64,000 nucleotides of DNA from CAVXWV01 sp963695415 (GTDB taxonomy: Bacteria; Chloroflexota; Anaerolineae; Anaerolineales; UBA4823). Numbering within the stretch: position 1 is the first letter of the stretch; every line of letters begins with the position of its first letter. Location of the stretch: contig CAVOGL010000001.1 in assembly GCA_963695415.1 (NCBI GenBank), forward strand, positions 124,001 to 188,000, in the 5' to 3' direction. Both the position numbers and the translations under genes were made by a program. Below the pieces are notes generated by a model. It did no database searches, had not been told where the DNA came from, and saw only the letters and a list, made by a program, of their open reading frames with translations. This document shows positions 36,308 through 45,394 of the stretch, one piece after another.

Positions 36308-37013
36308 TCAATAAACAATCCGCATTGGTAATTGGTTTGAATCCACTGGAGGGTTCGCGGGCAACGAACATGCTTCTCCCCGGTTGATCCTTTCTGCCGT
36401 CCAGAGAGCAGCGAAAGCGTCCAGAATGTCGTCAACACCACTCCCCAACTTCTTTCTATCTCCTAAAGCCAGTGTCACAGCATCATGATATAGGGGTTCC
36501 AGTAAACGAATCCTTTCCTCAAAACCTGGTCGTCGCTTTTTATTCTGCTTCATCGCCCTGCCTCCGGCGAGATGATAAAAACTTACTTCCGGGTGAACCT
36601 CGAAAGTGATGTCGAGCAAGGAAGGATTCGAGCGCAGTTCCTGGTCCACAGCTTCAATTTTTGACATGATGTTGAAAGCCTGCATGGACATCCGCCTGCC
36701 CTCAACGACATAACGGATTCGGCAAGCATCTCGATAATCGACAGCTTTCAGTACCGGTCGGATGGGAGCAGGAAAAACACTGGAAGCGCGCGGTCTGCCG
36801 AGAAGTCTGCCGCGCCTCAAGGTCGCACTGTCGAGGTCCTTCTTCTGTCAATCCGATAGGAATGTCGATGGCAATCACTTCAGGTGCAGCTCCTTCCAAA
36901 CGGATGTCATTGAGGCTGACAGCGCTAGACCAGGAGATGCGGCTAGTTTCGACCTCCTTGGCTACTACCACCCACCCAGCCGGGCTGCCGTCGACACCGC
37001 AGATCCAGGTCAT
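36308..37013 (-). CDS. DUF429 protein (one frameshift)
   Basis: The N-terminal frame reads MTWICGVDGSPAGWVVVAKE and IAIDIPIGLTEEGPRQCDLE, the DUF429 hallmark with acidic RNase H-like residues. From about base 36800 another frame continues with LGRPRASSVFPAPIRPVL, SMQAFNIMSKIEAVDQELR and FEVHPEVSFYHLAGGR. Together these are the four family blocks in order, about 235 residues. DUF429 is predicted to have an RNase H-like fold; function unknown. The start overlaps the 3' end of the next upstream gene by 4 bp (ATGA), so they are co-translated. Confidence 0.82.
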
Positions 37014-37462
37014 CTTACTCCGACTTCTGGAAGCGGGTGCAGTATGACGACAGCCAGATCGTTTGCGTAGGCTTCCAACTCCGCCCTGGTTGGGGAAGAG
37101 CTGAGACCTTCGGACTTGAGTATCGCGCCCACCATCCTGGGATGCCGCCGCAGCCGAAGCTCGATAAAATCGGCTATGCGAAGCGGATCGGTCACGGTTT
37201 CAGCCAAAGCCTTGAATTCTCCGCGCTTATACCTGACAGTGACCTGCGGATTGGCGAGGATGTTGCGGTACCAATCGGCTTTTGTCCCCAGGGATGAACC
37301 CAAATAAATATCCCCACCCACTTGCTCATACTGCAGCGCCGTCTCGCGTGGCAAGCCCGTCTTCCGCCCGGTGGTGGTCAGGATCAGGATCAGCCGTCCG
37401 ACAATTGGACCCAATCCGATGCGGTACAATGTTTTGAAGAATTTCAAACCCGGTGGTTTCAT
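37010..37462 (-). CDS. F420/FMN-binding nitroreductase-family (DDN-like) protein
   Basis: A 150-residue protein from the internal ATG MKPPGLKFFKTLYRIG; longer versions add implausible sequence that belongs to the neighbouring gene's other frame. LILTTTGRKTGLPRETALQY and DIYLGSSLGTKADWYRNILA with NPQVTVRYKRGEF are the defining blocks of the deazaflavin-dependent nitroreductase family. They bind F420 or FMN. The C-terminus FIELRLRRHPRMVGAILKSE is standard. It overlaps DUF429 by 4 bp and is 32 bp after the membrane protein gene. Confidence 0.8.
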   Translation of the reverse strand: MKPPGLKFFKTLYRIGLGPIVGRLILILTTTGRKTGLPRETALQYEQVGGDIYLGSSLGTKADWYRNILANPQVTVRYKRGEFKALAETVTDPLRIADFIELRLRRHPRMVGAILKSEGLSSSPTRAELEAYANDLAVVILHPLPEVGVR

Positions 37463-37494
37463 GATCGTGACCTGCAATCCAGGAATATCCAGCC

Positions 37495-38173
37495 CTACAC
37501 ATTTACCAGGCGCGAACGCAGCCAAACGAAAAACAGTCCATGCACCGCCCCAACCACCCCTCCGGTGACCAGCAGCGTCAGGGCAAAAACAACCACCGCC
37601 AGGTAAACCGGGATACCGCTGAAGACGACGTCCATGGCTGCAAAGATCACCGGCATCCCTGCCGCCCATGCCAGGGCGTTAGCAAGCAGCCACCAACCCG
37701 CACCACCCACCGCACGGCGCAGCACAAGCGCCTGGAAGGCAGCCAGAACCGCGCCGGCAATCAAGTCCAACTCCCGCAGCCATGAGCAGCACCATCCACT
37801 GCTCCGGTTCTGCAGCGGCTGCCCCGGGCTGCCCCTCAACCGTCGTAACCGCGCTGTTGATGATGGTAAAAGGCAGGGAGCCGAACAACCAGGCGACGAG
37901 TGCGCCTGCGATCGTCGCCAGCACCCAGGCACGGCGGGTGATGGCTGTATATACCGGTGCCATCGCCCACCACTGTGTCCAGCCAACGATAGCACCTTCT
38001 ACCGCCCCGGTTGCCACCATGAGCAGCATAGACACCAGGCTGCCGGTCACTCCCGGAAGCTCGCCGAAGAGTGCAATGATGGCATATCCGATGGCAAAGG
38101 TCAGCCCCAGCCCAAACAGTTCGCCGACAGCATTTGCAGCTATCCATCGTGAATAGAGGGTTGAATTTTTCAT
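37495..38173 (-). CDS. membrane protein of unknown function (one frameshift)
   Basis: Two frames joined at about base 37770 give roughly 225 residues with six hydrophobic helices: VGELFGLGLTFAIGYAIIAL, LVSMLLMVATGAVEGAIVGW, ATIAGALVAWLFGSLPF, then, in the second frame, LDLIAGAVLAAFQALVLRRA, LANALAWAAGMPVIFAAMDV and AVVVFALTLLVTGGVVGAVH. Glycine-rich helices repeat a two-fold pattern (VGWTQWWA / ALVLRRAVGGAGWW), suggesting duplicated halves. No family recognised. It starts 1 bp after the stop of the APH-like gene, so it belongs to that operon. Confidence 0.62.
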
Positions 38174-38174
38174 A

Positions 38175-38939
38175 TCAGGTTTCCAGGTAATGTGTCATTT
38201 GATCAACAAAATTAGAACGGTAATTCGACATGATCCTGAGGATGTCACCGGCAAAAGGATGTTTGCGAAGCTCCAGGGCAATGTCAGCAAACGCAATCCG
38301 GTAATGGTCTGATAAAGCATTATACCTTTGCGAGAAAATCCGGATTAATCCATCCTCACAGTCAAAAGCATCGATGAACAGCACCGGGAACTCTGCGGCA
38401 GGATGGGCGCGGACGGCGTCACCAAAATCGATGATGGCGCTCACATCCCCATTTTCATTAAGGAAAATGTGGTCACGGGTCAGGTCGTAATGCACCAGGC
38501 AGGTGGGAGTGTCTTCATCCCGGTTCAGGGTTGCAGCCTGGATGCCGGCAACCCAATCGGCAAGCTGCCTGACTGCGCGGGTGGTCAATGACGAGGTGCC
38601 CAGCTCTCGCAGCGGTCTGCCTGGAGCGAGGCTGAAGGCGATGTAATCGTAGCCATGCGGTGATTGCCCTGAAAACTGCACCGAAGGAACCAGCGCATTT
38701 GCCGCCAGGATGCGGTGAGTCTCCAGCTCCACCTGGCATGAGTTATAGCGCACAGGGCAGAAAAGCTTCAAGAAAATGACCCCGTTGACACAAAATACAG
38801 CATGAGTGCCTGGAAAAGTAGATTCGACCGTCAGGGCTTCAATGCCATGAGACAAGCACACTGCCTCAACCTCCGGGAGCCAGAAATCCCTGCGGTCAAA
38901 CACCCGGCACCACTCCTCCCAATTTTTTACCCTGTGCAC
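38175..38939 (-). CDS. APH-family phosphotransferase-like protein
   Basis: 254 residues. CLVHYDLTRDHIFLNENG is the catalytic loop (HxDLxxDH variant with Asp) and SAIIDFGDAVRAHP the metal-binding IDFGD, the APH/choline-kinase pattern. The N-terminal lobe has VIFLKLF with a candidate lysine. It phosphorylates a small molecule in the family; the substrate is unknown. It heads the minus-strand set 36308-38939, and no ribosome site is obvious. A good part of the C-terminal lobe (FSQRYNALSDHYRIAFADIA) is intact. Confidence 0.75.
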   Translation of the reverse strand: MHRVKNWEEWCRVFDRRDFWLPEVEAVCLSHGIEALTVESTFPGTHAVFCVNGVIFLKLFCPVRYNSCQVELETHRILAANALVPSVQFSGQSPHGYDYIAFSLAPGRPLRELGTSSLTTRAVRQLADWVAGIQAATLNRDEDTPTCLVHYDLTRDHIFLNENGDVSAIIDFGDAVRAHPAAEFPVLFIDAFDCEDGLIRIFSQRYNALSDHYRIAFADIALELRKHPFAGDILRIMSNYRSNFVDQMTHYLET

Positions 38940-39041
38940 AGGTTCATTTTACCAGCCGGGATTAATGTAATCTAAAAGAAGTTTCCATTGATATTTGATT
39001 AATTATAATGACGTGGTCATAGCGACAAAGGAGAAAACAAC

Positions 39042-39606
39042 ATGAATAGAAAAATCGAACGATCGAAAAAATCGCATGGAACCAGAACCATTATCCTGGC
39101 GATGAGCCTTGTGCTCATAATCCTGCTGGCTGCATGCGGCGGGTCTGCCAGCGCCGGAAGAGGCTTCGGCTCCTGCCGCGGCAGTGGAGCAAGCTGTCTC
39201 AGAACCCGTCAGCGAGGAAGCTGTTGCTGCCGAGTCAAATTTAGCAGAATCTTCCGGTGAAGAAGCTGCCGCTGTCGAAGAAGCGGTTATGGAATCTCCA
39301 GCCGAAAATGTAGCAGCGAGTGAGGGCGAAATCACCTTCTCAGGCAGCATACAGCCATTATTGACCACAACCTGCCAGCGCTGCCACGGTGCTACACGTG
39401 CGGATGAAGGATTACTGCTCACGACCTATGAGCAAATCATGGCTGGTTCGGATAATGGACCCGTCGTCATTCCCGGCGACCCGGATAACAGCCTGCTGGT
39501 AACCATGCTTGTGGAAGGTAAGATGCCAAAAAGAGGCGCTAAACTGAGTCCGGAACAGGTGCAGCTAATCAGTGATTGGGTAGCGGCTGGCGCTGAAGAC
39601 AATTAA
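39042..39606 (+). CDS. c-type cytochrome lipoprotein (one frameshift)
   Basis: The N-terminus has a membrane signal with lipobox LLAAC (Cys32). At about base 39145-39155 the frame changes, then PEEASAPAAVEQAVSEP gives an Ala/Glu/Pro-rich linker to about residue 95. The C-terminal 80 residues hold CQRCH, one haem-c site, and PGDPDNSLLVTMLVEGKMPK, where a methionine could be the distal ligand; the layout fits planctomycete-type cytochrome C (PF07635). It is a single-haem protein anchored outside the membrane. AAGGAG precedes the ATG. Confidence 0.78.
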
Positions 39607-39654
39607 ACCTTAACAAATGTAAAGATAGCGCAGTATTAGCGTGAATTTCGACAG

Positions 39655-39688
39655 AAAACCGATGATTTATCAGAATCATCGGTTTTTT
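39655..39688 (+). terminator. intrinsic terminator after the cytochrome gene
   Basis: AAAACCGATGATT (39655-39667) and AATCATCGGTTTT (39674-39686) pair perfectly around a 6-base loop, and the stem runs into a T-run (TTTTTT). It ends the cytochrome unit and lies 18 bp before the next ATG. Confidence 0.85.
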
Positions 39689-39705
39689 ATGGATAAAATA
39701 GACCC

Positions 39706-40446
39706 ATGACAAAACTCGATCTGGATAAAGCTACCATCGATACCCTGGTGCAGGAAATGGGCGTCATCGTCGAAAGAGAAACGGGATGGCGCCTGGACAT
39801 TCCCAACCTGAAAATCCAGGTCGTGCCCAAAGAAAGAGGATTCGAAGAACTGGTCATCAGGCGCATCACCGAAGTCGGCATTCAGCTTCCAGTCGACCTG
39901 CCCAAGGATTTGTTCACGCGCATCATCGAATATTTAATTGAGAACAGCTACCTGGCTGGATACCTTCCAGGATCCGGTAGTATCTGCATCGTGCGCGAGA
40001 ATGTGGATGACAGCAACATGGACGGTCTGCGCCTGGTGATTGCCCACGAACTCGTCCACAGGGCACAGCACCTGCGCTTCCCTCAGCTGATCGCAAGGAT
40101 GGATGCGCAACTCGTCGATATGCTCAAACCACTTCTGGAACCTGACCATAATGCAGTACCCGATATGAATGCGGTCAATTTGCACCTTACCCAGGTTGAA
40201 CCAGTCATGACCCTGTTTGAAAGCCATGCTGCCTTCATCCAGCAGCGCATCAAGGAACGCTACTATCCTCAAGCCAGGATCGAGGAGCACTTCACATTGC
40301 TCGCAACGATCCTGGAGTTTTTGTTCGGAGCGCGCCAGAACCGTTATACGCGCGGGTTACCTGCCATCGATGCCGCCTACGCAGAGGGCAAGATCGATGA
40401 TTTGTTCGAAAACCCAACCCTGGTGATGCAATCACCACTGGATTAA
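39706..40446 (+). CDS. HExxH zinc metalloprotease-like protein
   Basis: 246 residues with HELVHRAQ (His114, Glu115, His118), the zincin signature, and a later acidic residue in VMTLFESHAAFIQQ that is the likely third ligand, as in DUF2342-type metalloproteases. The rest is helical, without a signal peptide, so the enzyme is cytoplasmic. A TAAAAT box 6 bases before the ATG and no ribosome site suggest a leaderless transcript; the terminator at 39655-39688 isolates it from the upstream gene. Substrate unknown. Confidence 0.7.
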   Translation: MTKLDLDKATIDTLVQEMGVIVERETGWRLDIPNLKIQVVPKERGFEELVIRRITEVGIQLPVDLPKDLFTRIIEYLIENSYLAGYLPGSGSICIVRENVDDSNMDGLRLVIAHELVHRAQHLRFPQLIARMDAQLVDMLKPLLEPDHNAVPDMNAVNLHLTQVEPVMTLFESHAAFIQQRIKERYYPQARIEEHFTLLATILEFLFGARQNRYTRGLPAIDAAYAEGKIDDLFENPTLVMQSPLD

Positions 40447-40492
40447 CCGGTATAATTTTAAGAAGAGAATATCAAACAATTAGGAGGAGCTG

Positions 40493-41404
40493 ATGACATT
40501 ACCGACGAAAACATTTGGCAGGACCGGGCTCGAGGTTACCCAGCTTGGCTTTGGCGCCATGGAAATCCGCGGCAAGCGTATCTGGGGCGGGAGACCTTGT
40601 GATGATGACCAGGCAAAAACAATTCTCAATGCGGTTTTAGATGCAGGCATCAACTTCATTGATACAGCCAATGATTATGGGAAGAGCGAACTCTACATCG
40701 GAAGGCACCTGGCGCACCGCCGGAAGGAATATTTGCTGGCGACCAAGTGCGGATGCCACATGCAGTTTGCTGGCGACCACGACGACACCACCCACATCTG
40801 GACGCGGGAAAATCTTCTGCGCAATATCGCTAACTCGCTGATGAAAATGGAGACGGAACAGGTGGATCTGCTGCAGCTGCACAACCCGGATGCGGAGACC
40901 GTGGAGCGCATGAAGGTGTTGGACGTGTTATTGGAGCTGAAAAAGGCGGGGGTTGTGCGCTACCTGGGATGCTCAACGACGCTGCCGCACCTCAAAACCT
41001 ACCTGAAATGGGATGTCTTTGACGCATACCAGATCCCCTATTCGGCCCTGGAGAGACGACACGAGGAATGGATCACCAAGGCTGGCGAGGCTGGCGCAGG
41101 CATTATCATCCGCGGCGGTGTGGCTCGGGGTGAACCCGGTTCTGGTTTGGGATCATCTGACCGCTGGGATATTTACGAGAAAGCCCGCCTGGATGAATTG
41201 TGCGAAGAAGGGGAGAGCAGAACCGCTTTCTTGCTGCGCTACACCCTCAGCCACCCGTTCTGTCACACGACGATCGTGGGTACGATGAATCCAGAGCATT
41301 TGAATGAAAACGTAGCCATCGCACAGAAGGGACCCCTGCCGGAAGACGTTTACCAAGAAGCCAAAAGGCGCTTGAGTTACGCGGGGGAAGAGCCGGAGGA
41401 TTAG
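40493..41404 (+). CDS. aldo/keto reductase, intact
   Basis: 303 residues beginning MTLPTKTFGRTGLEVTQLGFG after an AGGAGG site. NFIDTANDYGKSELYIG has the catalytic Asp and Tyr, YLLATKCGCH the lysine and LLQLHNPD the histidine, completing the AKR tetrad. The C-terminal helices TAFLLRYTLSHPFCHTTIVG are typical. Probably an NADPH-dependent reductase of a small carbonyl compound. It follows the metalloprotease gene by 46 bp with the same orientation. The DNA after it (41405-41495) is a fragment of the dispersed CGCGGATT repeat. Confidence 0.88.
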   Translation: MTLPTKTFGRTGLEVTQLGFGAMEIRGKRIWGGRPCDDDQAKTILNAVLDAGINFIDTANDYGKSELYIGRHLAHRRKEYLLATKCGCHMQFAGDHDDTTHIWTRENLLRNIANSLMKMETEQVDLLQLHNPDAETVERMKVLDVLLELKKAGVVRYLGCSTTLPHLKTYLKWDVFDAYQIPYSALERRHEEWITKAGEAGAGIIIRGGVARGEPGSGLGSSDRWDIYEKARLDELCEEGESRTAFLLRYTLSHPFCHTTIVGTMNPEHLNENVAIAQKGPLPEDVYQEAKRRLSYAGEEPED

Positions 41405-41495
41405 GTTTTCCAACGCAGATTGCGCGGATTGTGGGATGACGCGGGTGTTTGGTTTTATTTACCTACTGGCAGGATTGCTTAACCTGCCTGAGACA

Positions 41496-43775
41496 TCACG
41501 GGATCGTTTTGACCAGACCATGTTCACGGCATACCATACGACCGCGTTCGTAGTATTCCTCGGAAAGCTCCAGGTCGCCCAGGGCATGGAATAAATTACC
41601 CAGGTTACGCCAGGACTCGGCAATTCCTTCCCAAAATTGAAGCTGGATGTCAAGAGATTGGTGCTGCTCAAAATATTGGCGCGCTGTTTCAAACTCCTCC
41701 TGGTCAAGGAAAAAGTATCCCAAAAAGGTGGAGACCCTGGAAATAAAGAAGAGGTCACCTAATTCTCTGAACTTTTCCAGGCTGCTCTCCAACAATGTAC
41801 GCGCCAATCCAGGATGGTTCTCCTGGCTTTCCAATATGCCCAGGTGGAAAGTACTTACGGCGATTCCCCATTCATTCTTACAATCACGGTTGAGTTCAAG
41901 GCTCTGTTCCAATATAGGTCTGGCAGACTTATTTTTCTGACTGATATCAAGTAAACCCAGCCAATTCAATGCCTCAGAGAGTACAGTTATACTTTCCTCT
42001 CCCAGGCTCAGGCAGATACCCCGGCTTTCTTCCAGGAGGTCGCGCGCTTTTTGGTAATTATCCTGGGTCCAGTAGTAACGCCCGATGTGGTTGAGAAAAC
42101 TGGAATACAGAAGAGGATAATCCATCAAGTCCGGCAAGGAACGAATACGCTCAAGCCAGATGGCAGCTTCGCTGTAATGCGCACGGATTTCCCAGGGCCA
42201 TCCCAGAGCGGTCAGCAGACGCAGCGCCTGCTCCGTCTTTTGACTGGACACCGCCCAATCGAGCGCAGCGCGCAGGTTGTTCTGTTCACTCTGGATGAGG
42301 TCCGCCCATTCTGCCTGGTTGGGTCCGCGGATTTCGCGCTCTCCTTTTTCGGCAAACTCCACAAAATAGGACAGGTGAAGGTCGCGGATGTGCGCATCGT
42401 GTCCGCTGCCGGATAACACTTCCTGTGCAAATTGGCGAATGGTAACCAGCATATGAAAACGCGGCTTGCCGCGAGAATCGAATGAACGCCGCAGCAGGCT
42501 CTTATCGGATAACGAATCGATCAACGCAGAAATGGATGTTCCGGGGAAAAAATCTGCAAAGGCGTCTTCAGCCATCAGAGCGGTAAAACCGCCATTAAAG
42601 ACTGACAGAGCAGCGAACAGGGATTGTTCTTCAGGTGGAAGCAGGTGGTAACTGGAATCTATGGCTTTGTGCAGGGTCTTTTGACGAGCAGGGACAGCGC
42701 GCATTCCATCCGCAGAGAGAACGAATCCTGGATTCATGCGCTCCAGCAAAGCCTGAGGTGACATCCCACGCATGCGCACCGCTAACAGTTCGATGGCGAG
42801 TGGCAAGCCATCCAGTTGTTCGCATATGGCAGCAACGGTCTGGATGTTTTCTGATGTCAAGCGAAAATCGGGGCGGACAGGACGTGCGCGCTCGACGAAC
42901 AGGATCAGCGCTGTGGATGCTGCAGCTTCCTCCAGATTTGCGAGTGAATGTTGCGCCGGCTGAGTGAGAGGAGTGACGGGGAAGAGCCATTCACCCTGCA
43001 CGCGAAACGCCTCGCGGCTGGTGGTCAGCATCTTCAAACCAGGACAGCTCGACAGCAAATCGGTGACAAACAATGCTGCACCATCGACGAGATGTTCACA
43101 ATTGTCGATAACGAGCAGGATTTCTTTTTCCCCGATACTGTCCTTGAGCTGCTGTTCGGCGGCGCGATGCCGATCTTCCACATATCCCAGCGCCTGGATG
43201 ACCGCCGCTGCGATCAGGGAAGGATCAGATAGCGGAGCGAGAGGGACAAAGTATACGCCGTGTGGAAATTCTGTCAACATTCGACGCGCTGTCTCCAGGG
43301 CAAGCCGGGTTTTGCCAATCCCGGGAGAACCAACCAGTGTGACCAGACGAATCTCCGGGTTACGTAGATAACCGGCGAGTTCGGATATTTCTTCCTGGCG
43401 ACCAACCAGGGAAGTGAAAGCGGCGGGTAAATTGGATCGCGGCGCGGGAGAAGCGCGCCAGGGGGCTTTTTCAATTCCCACTGCTTTGGCAATCCCCCAT
43501 CCGGTACGGGCGAAACGCAGAAAAGCAGCATGTTCTTGGAGGGGAATATTGAAAATTTCCGCCAGACGCGCGGCTATCTGCTCGGATGGTCGTCGTTCAC
43601 CCGCTTCAATTTTCCGAAGAGCTATAGCCGAACAACTGACGCGCTGTGCCAAGCTTTCCTGCGTCCATCCTGCGGCTTTGCGCTGGCGTTTCAGCCACTC
43701 GCCGAAGGAAATATCGTTCAGGTTGTCCATCTCAAAAATTGTATCGCGTTTTGTATCTACCGGCGATACCCCCAT
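41496..43775 (-). CDS. XRE-HTH / NB-ARC-like NTPase / TPR transcriptional regulator
   Basis: 759 residues from the ATG MGVSPVDTKRDT, which has AGGAG 6 bases before it; a TATAAT 13 bp upstream also allows a start at 43730 (MDNLNDISFGEW). The N-terminus is a helix-turn-helix (LKRQRKAAGWTQESLAQRVS). The NTPase has Walker A GSPGIGKT (residues 149-156), Walker B LLVIDNCEHL and ARC-type GLPLAIELLAVRM. The C-terminal half is a TPR superhelix (LGILESQENHPGLARTLLES). This STAND-type layout responds to an unknown inducer. It is divergent from the cupredoxin lipoprotein gene. Confidence 0.85.
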   Translation of the reverse strand: MGVSPVDTKRDTIFEMDNLNDISFGEWLKRQRKAAGWTQESLAQRVSCSAIALRKIEAGERRPSEQIAARLAEIFNIPLQEHAAFLRFARTGWGIAKAVGIEKAPWRASPAPRSNLPAAFTSLVGRQEEISELAGYLRNPEIRLVTLVGSPGIGKTRLALETARRMLTEFPHGVYFVPLAPLSDPSLIAAAVIQALGYVEDRHRAAEQQLKDSIGEKEILLVIDNCEHLVDGAALFVTDLLSSCPGLKMLTTSREAFRVQGEWLFPVTPLTQPAQHSLANLEEAAASTALILFVERARPVRPDFRLTSENIQTVAAICEQLDGLPLAIELLAVRMRGMSPQALLERMNPGFVLSADGMRAVPARQKTLHKAIDSSYHLLPPEEQSLFAALSVFNGGFTALMAEDAFADFFPGTSISALIDSLSDKSLLRRSFDSRGKPRFHMLVTIRQFAQEVLSGSGHDAHIRDLHLSYFVEFAEKGEREIRGPNQAEWADLIQSEQNNLRAALDWAVSSQKTEQALRLLTALGWPWEIRAHYSEAAIWLERIRSLPDLMDYPLLYSSFLNHIGRYYWTQDNYQKARDLLEESRGICLSLGEESITVLSEALNWLGLLDISQKNKSARPILEQSLELNRDCKNEWGIAVSTFHLGILESQENHPGLARTLLESSLEKFRELGDLFFISRVSTFLGYFFLDQEEFETARQYFEQHQSLDIQLQFWEGIAESWRNLGNLFHALGDLELSEEYYERGRMVCREHGLVKTIP

Positions 43776-43788
43776 AGTGCTCCTGCCG

Positions 43789-43794
43789 ATTATA
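43789..43794 (-). promoter_or_regulatory. -10 box candidate for the regulator gene
   Basis: TATAAT on the minus strand, 13 bp from the ATG at 43775. This would give a very short or no leader for that start, or a 50-base leader for the ATG at 43730. The whole divergent gap (43776-43864) is 89 bp. Confidence 0.35.
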
Positions 43795-43864
43795 GTCTGG
43801 TCATCAAGCGGAGAATGCTGTAGAAGAACGGCACTCCCATCCAACTTTAGAAGAAGAGGAAACC

Positions 43865-45079
43865 ATGAGAATCAAAGTTTTGTCGATTGTACTTATACTG
43901 GCGTTTGTGATGGCAGCCTGTGTCCCAACTGCCGATCCAACCAGCGCCCCGGCGTCCCAACCTACCGATGTACCTGCGGTAGAAGTGACACCGACCGATG
44001 CTTCTGTTGAGGTTACTCTTCAGGAGATAACTGTAGACGCGGCAGATTATTCATTTACCGCGCCAGAAACCGTGACGGCGGGATGGGTACGCGTCATCCT
44101 GACTAACAGCGGGAATGAACCGCACCATGTCCAGTTCCTGCTGCTGAACGACGGTGTGACCGTCGAGCAGTTCGAGGAGACGCTGAAGCAGGGCGATGGT
44201 CCCGCGCTGGGATTAACGACCGAGGTCGGCGGTGTAGGCGCGGTTCACCCCGGTGGAACAGCCAGCGCAATCATCAAACTGCCCGAGGGTGAATATGTCA
44301 TCCTTTGCCTGATCCCCTCACCGAGTGACGGCGCTGCGCATCACGCCAAGGGGATGATCAAGCCCATGACCGTGGAAGCGGGTACTGAAACCGCAAGCGA
44401 ACCGCAAGCCGATTTGACCGTCAACTTGAAGGATTTCTCATTCGACATGCCAGATTCACTGCCGGTCGGTAAAACCACCATCAAGGTCACCAATGAAGGA
44501 CCCGAGCCGCATGAGCTCAATATCCTGAAACTTGAGGATGGAAAGACTACCGAGGACGTGATGGCGTTCCTCAGCGGCATGACGGATGGTCCGCCACCCT
44601 TCGCTCCTGTTGGCGGTGCAAACGGGATCGACGTAGGACTCACCGAATACGCTGAACTCGACCTGACAGAGGGTACTTATGTAGCCATCTGTAACATCCA
44701 CAGCCCAAAGGCTGAAGGAAACCAGCACTTCACCCTCGGGATGATCAAAAAATTCACAGTCGGCGACACGGCGAGTGGTACCTTCCCCGTCGGCAGGTTC
44801 GTTAAAGAGGGCAGGACGAATTACGGTTTTACGTTCAACGAGGATGGGACATTCCACCTGTTCGAGGGCGACATTATCTACATCAACGCCACGTATAAAG
44901 TGGAAGAAGACACCTTCACAGAGACCTCCAACAACGGCGGCTGTGAGACCAATGTCAGCTTCACTTACGCATTCGATGGCAAACACCTGACCTTCAATTA
45001 TGTGGGCGATCCTGCCGATGATTTAGCTTGTGATCAACGATATAAGGATTTCAACGGCGTGACATATACGCTGGATTGA
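43865..45079 (+). CDS. lipoprotein with two cupredoxin-like domains
   Basis: 404 residues with signal peptide and lipobox VMAAC (Cys19), then a Thr/Pro/Ala linker. Domain 1 (residues about 50-170) has NEPHHVQFLLL and later CLIPSPSDGAAHHAKGM, that is His...Cys...His...Met, the type 1 copper ligand set. Domain 2 (about 180-290) has EPHELNILKL and CNIHSPKAEGNQHFTLGM, the same set. The last 100 residues (VGRFVKEGRTNYGFTFNEDG) are a lipocalin-like barrel of a kind often found in outer lipoproteins. Copper binding is a strong family-based expectation. Possibly controlled by the divergent regulator. Confidence 0.85.
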   Translation: MRIKVLSIVLILAFVMAACVPTADPTSAPASQPTDVPAVEVTPTDASVEVTLQEITVDAADYSFTAPETVTAGWVRVILTNSGNEPHHVQFLLLNDGVTVEQFEETLKQGDGPALGLTTEVGGVGAVHPGGTASAIIKLPEGEYVILCLIPSPSDGAAHHAKGMIKPMTVEAGTETASEPQADLTVNLKDFSFDMPDSLPVGKTTIKVTNEGPEPHELNILKLEDGKTTEDVMAFLSGMTDGPPPFAPVGGANGIDVGLTEYAELDLTEGTYVAICNIHSPKAEGNQHFTLGMIKKFTVGDTASGTFPVGRFVKEGRTNYGFTFNEDGTFHLFEGDIIYINATYKVEEDTFTETSNNGGCETNVSFTYAFDGKHLTFNYVGDPADDLACDQRYKDFNGVTYTLD

Positions 45080-45107
45080 TAACGAGTACCGGTACGGGAT
45101 AAATTGC

Positions 45108-45139
45108 CTCCCTCACCCAGAAATATGTGGGTGAGGGAG
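45108..45139. terminator. hairpin after the cupredoxin gene
   Basis: CTCCCTCACCCA and TGGGTGAGGGAG pair perfectly (12 bp) with an 8-base loop, 28 bp after the stop. No long T-run follows, yet the stem is stable. Confidence 0.6.
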
Positions 45140-45227
45140 ATGTCTTTGTCGCTGGGTAACATTTACATGGGTGAAACTCGGATGGATTATACAAGGTGAT
45201 GCGCGTTTCGGCTGAAATCGCAAGATC

Positions 45228-45310
45228 TCAACGCAGATTGCGCGGATTGTGGGATGACGCGGATGGTTTTAATACGAATGGAACGAATGGGCGAATGAGG
45301 CGAATATTTT
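45228..45310. repeat. dispersed repeat fragment in the gap 45140-45394
   Basis: AACGCAGATTGCGCGGATTG, then GAATGGAACGAATGGGCGAA, match the unit at 35265-35545 and the fragment at 41410-41445. The remaining bases to 45394 are T-rich (TTTCTTTTCC runs) without a recognisable gene. Confidence 0.7.
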
Positions 45311-45394
45311 TACTTGTTTTTGCCTTTCCTTCCCTTCTGTTTTTCTTTCTTTTCCTTTCGTGTCCTTCGTGTCAAAGTTTTTCAGTTTTTTTAT

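Noticed and set aside
37463..37669. N-terminal extension of the DDN-like protein
   Set aside because: The extra 69 residues have no family resemblance and overlap the coding of the upstream membrane protein.
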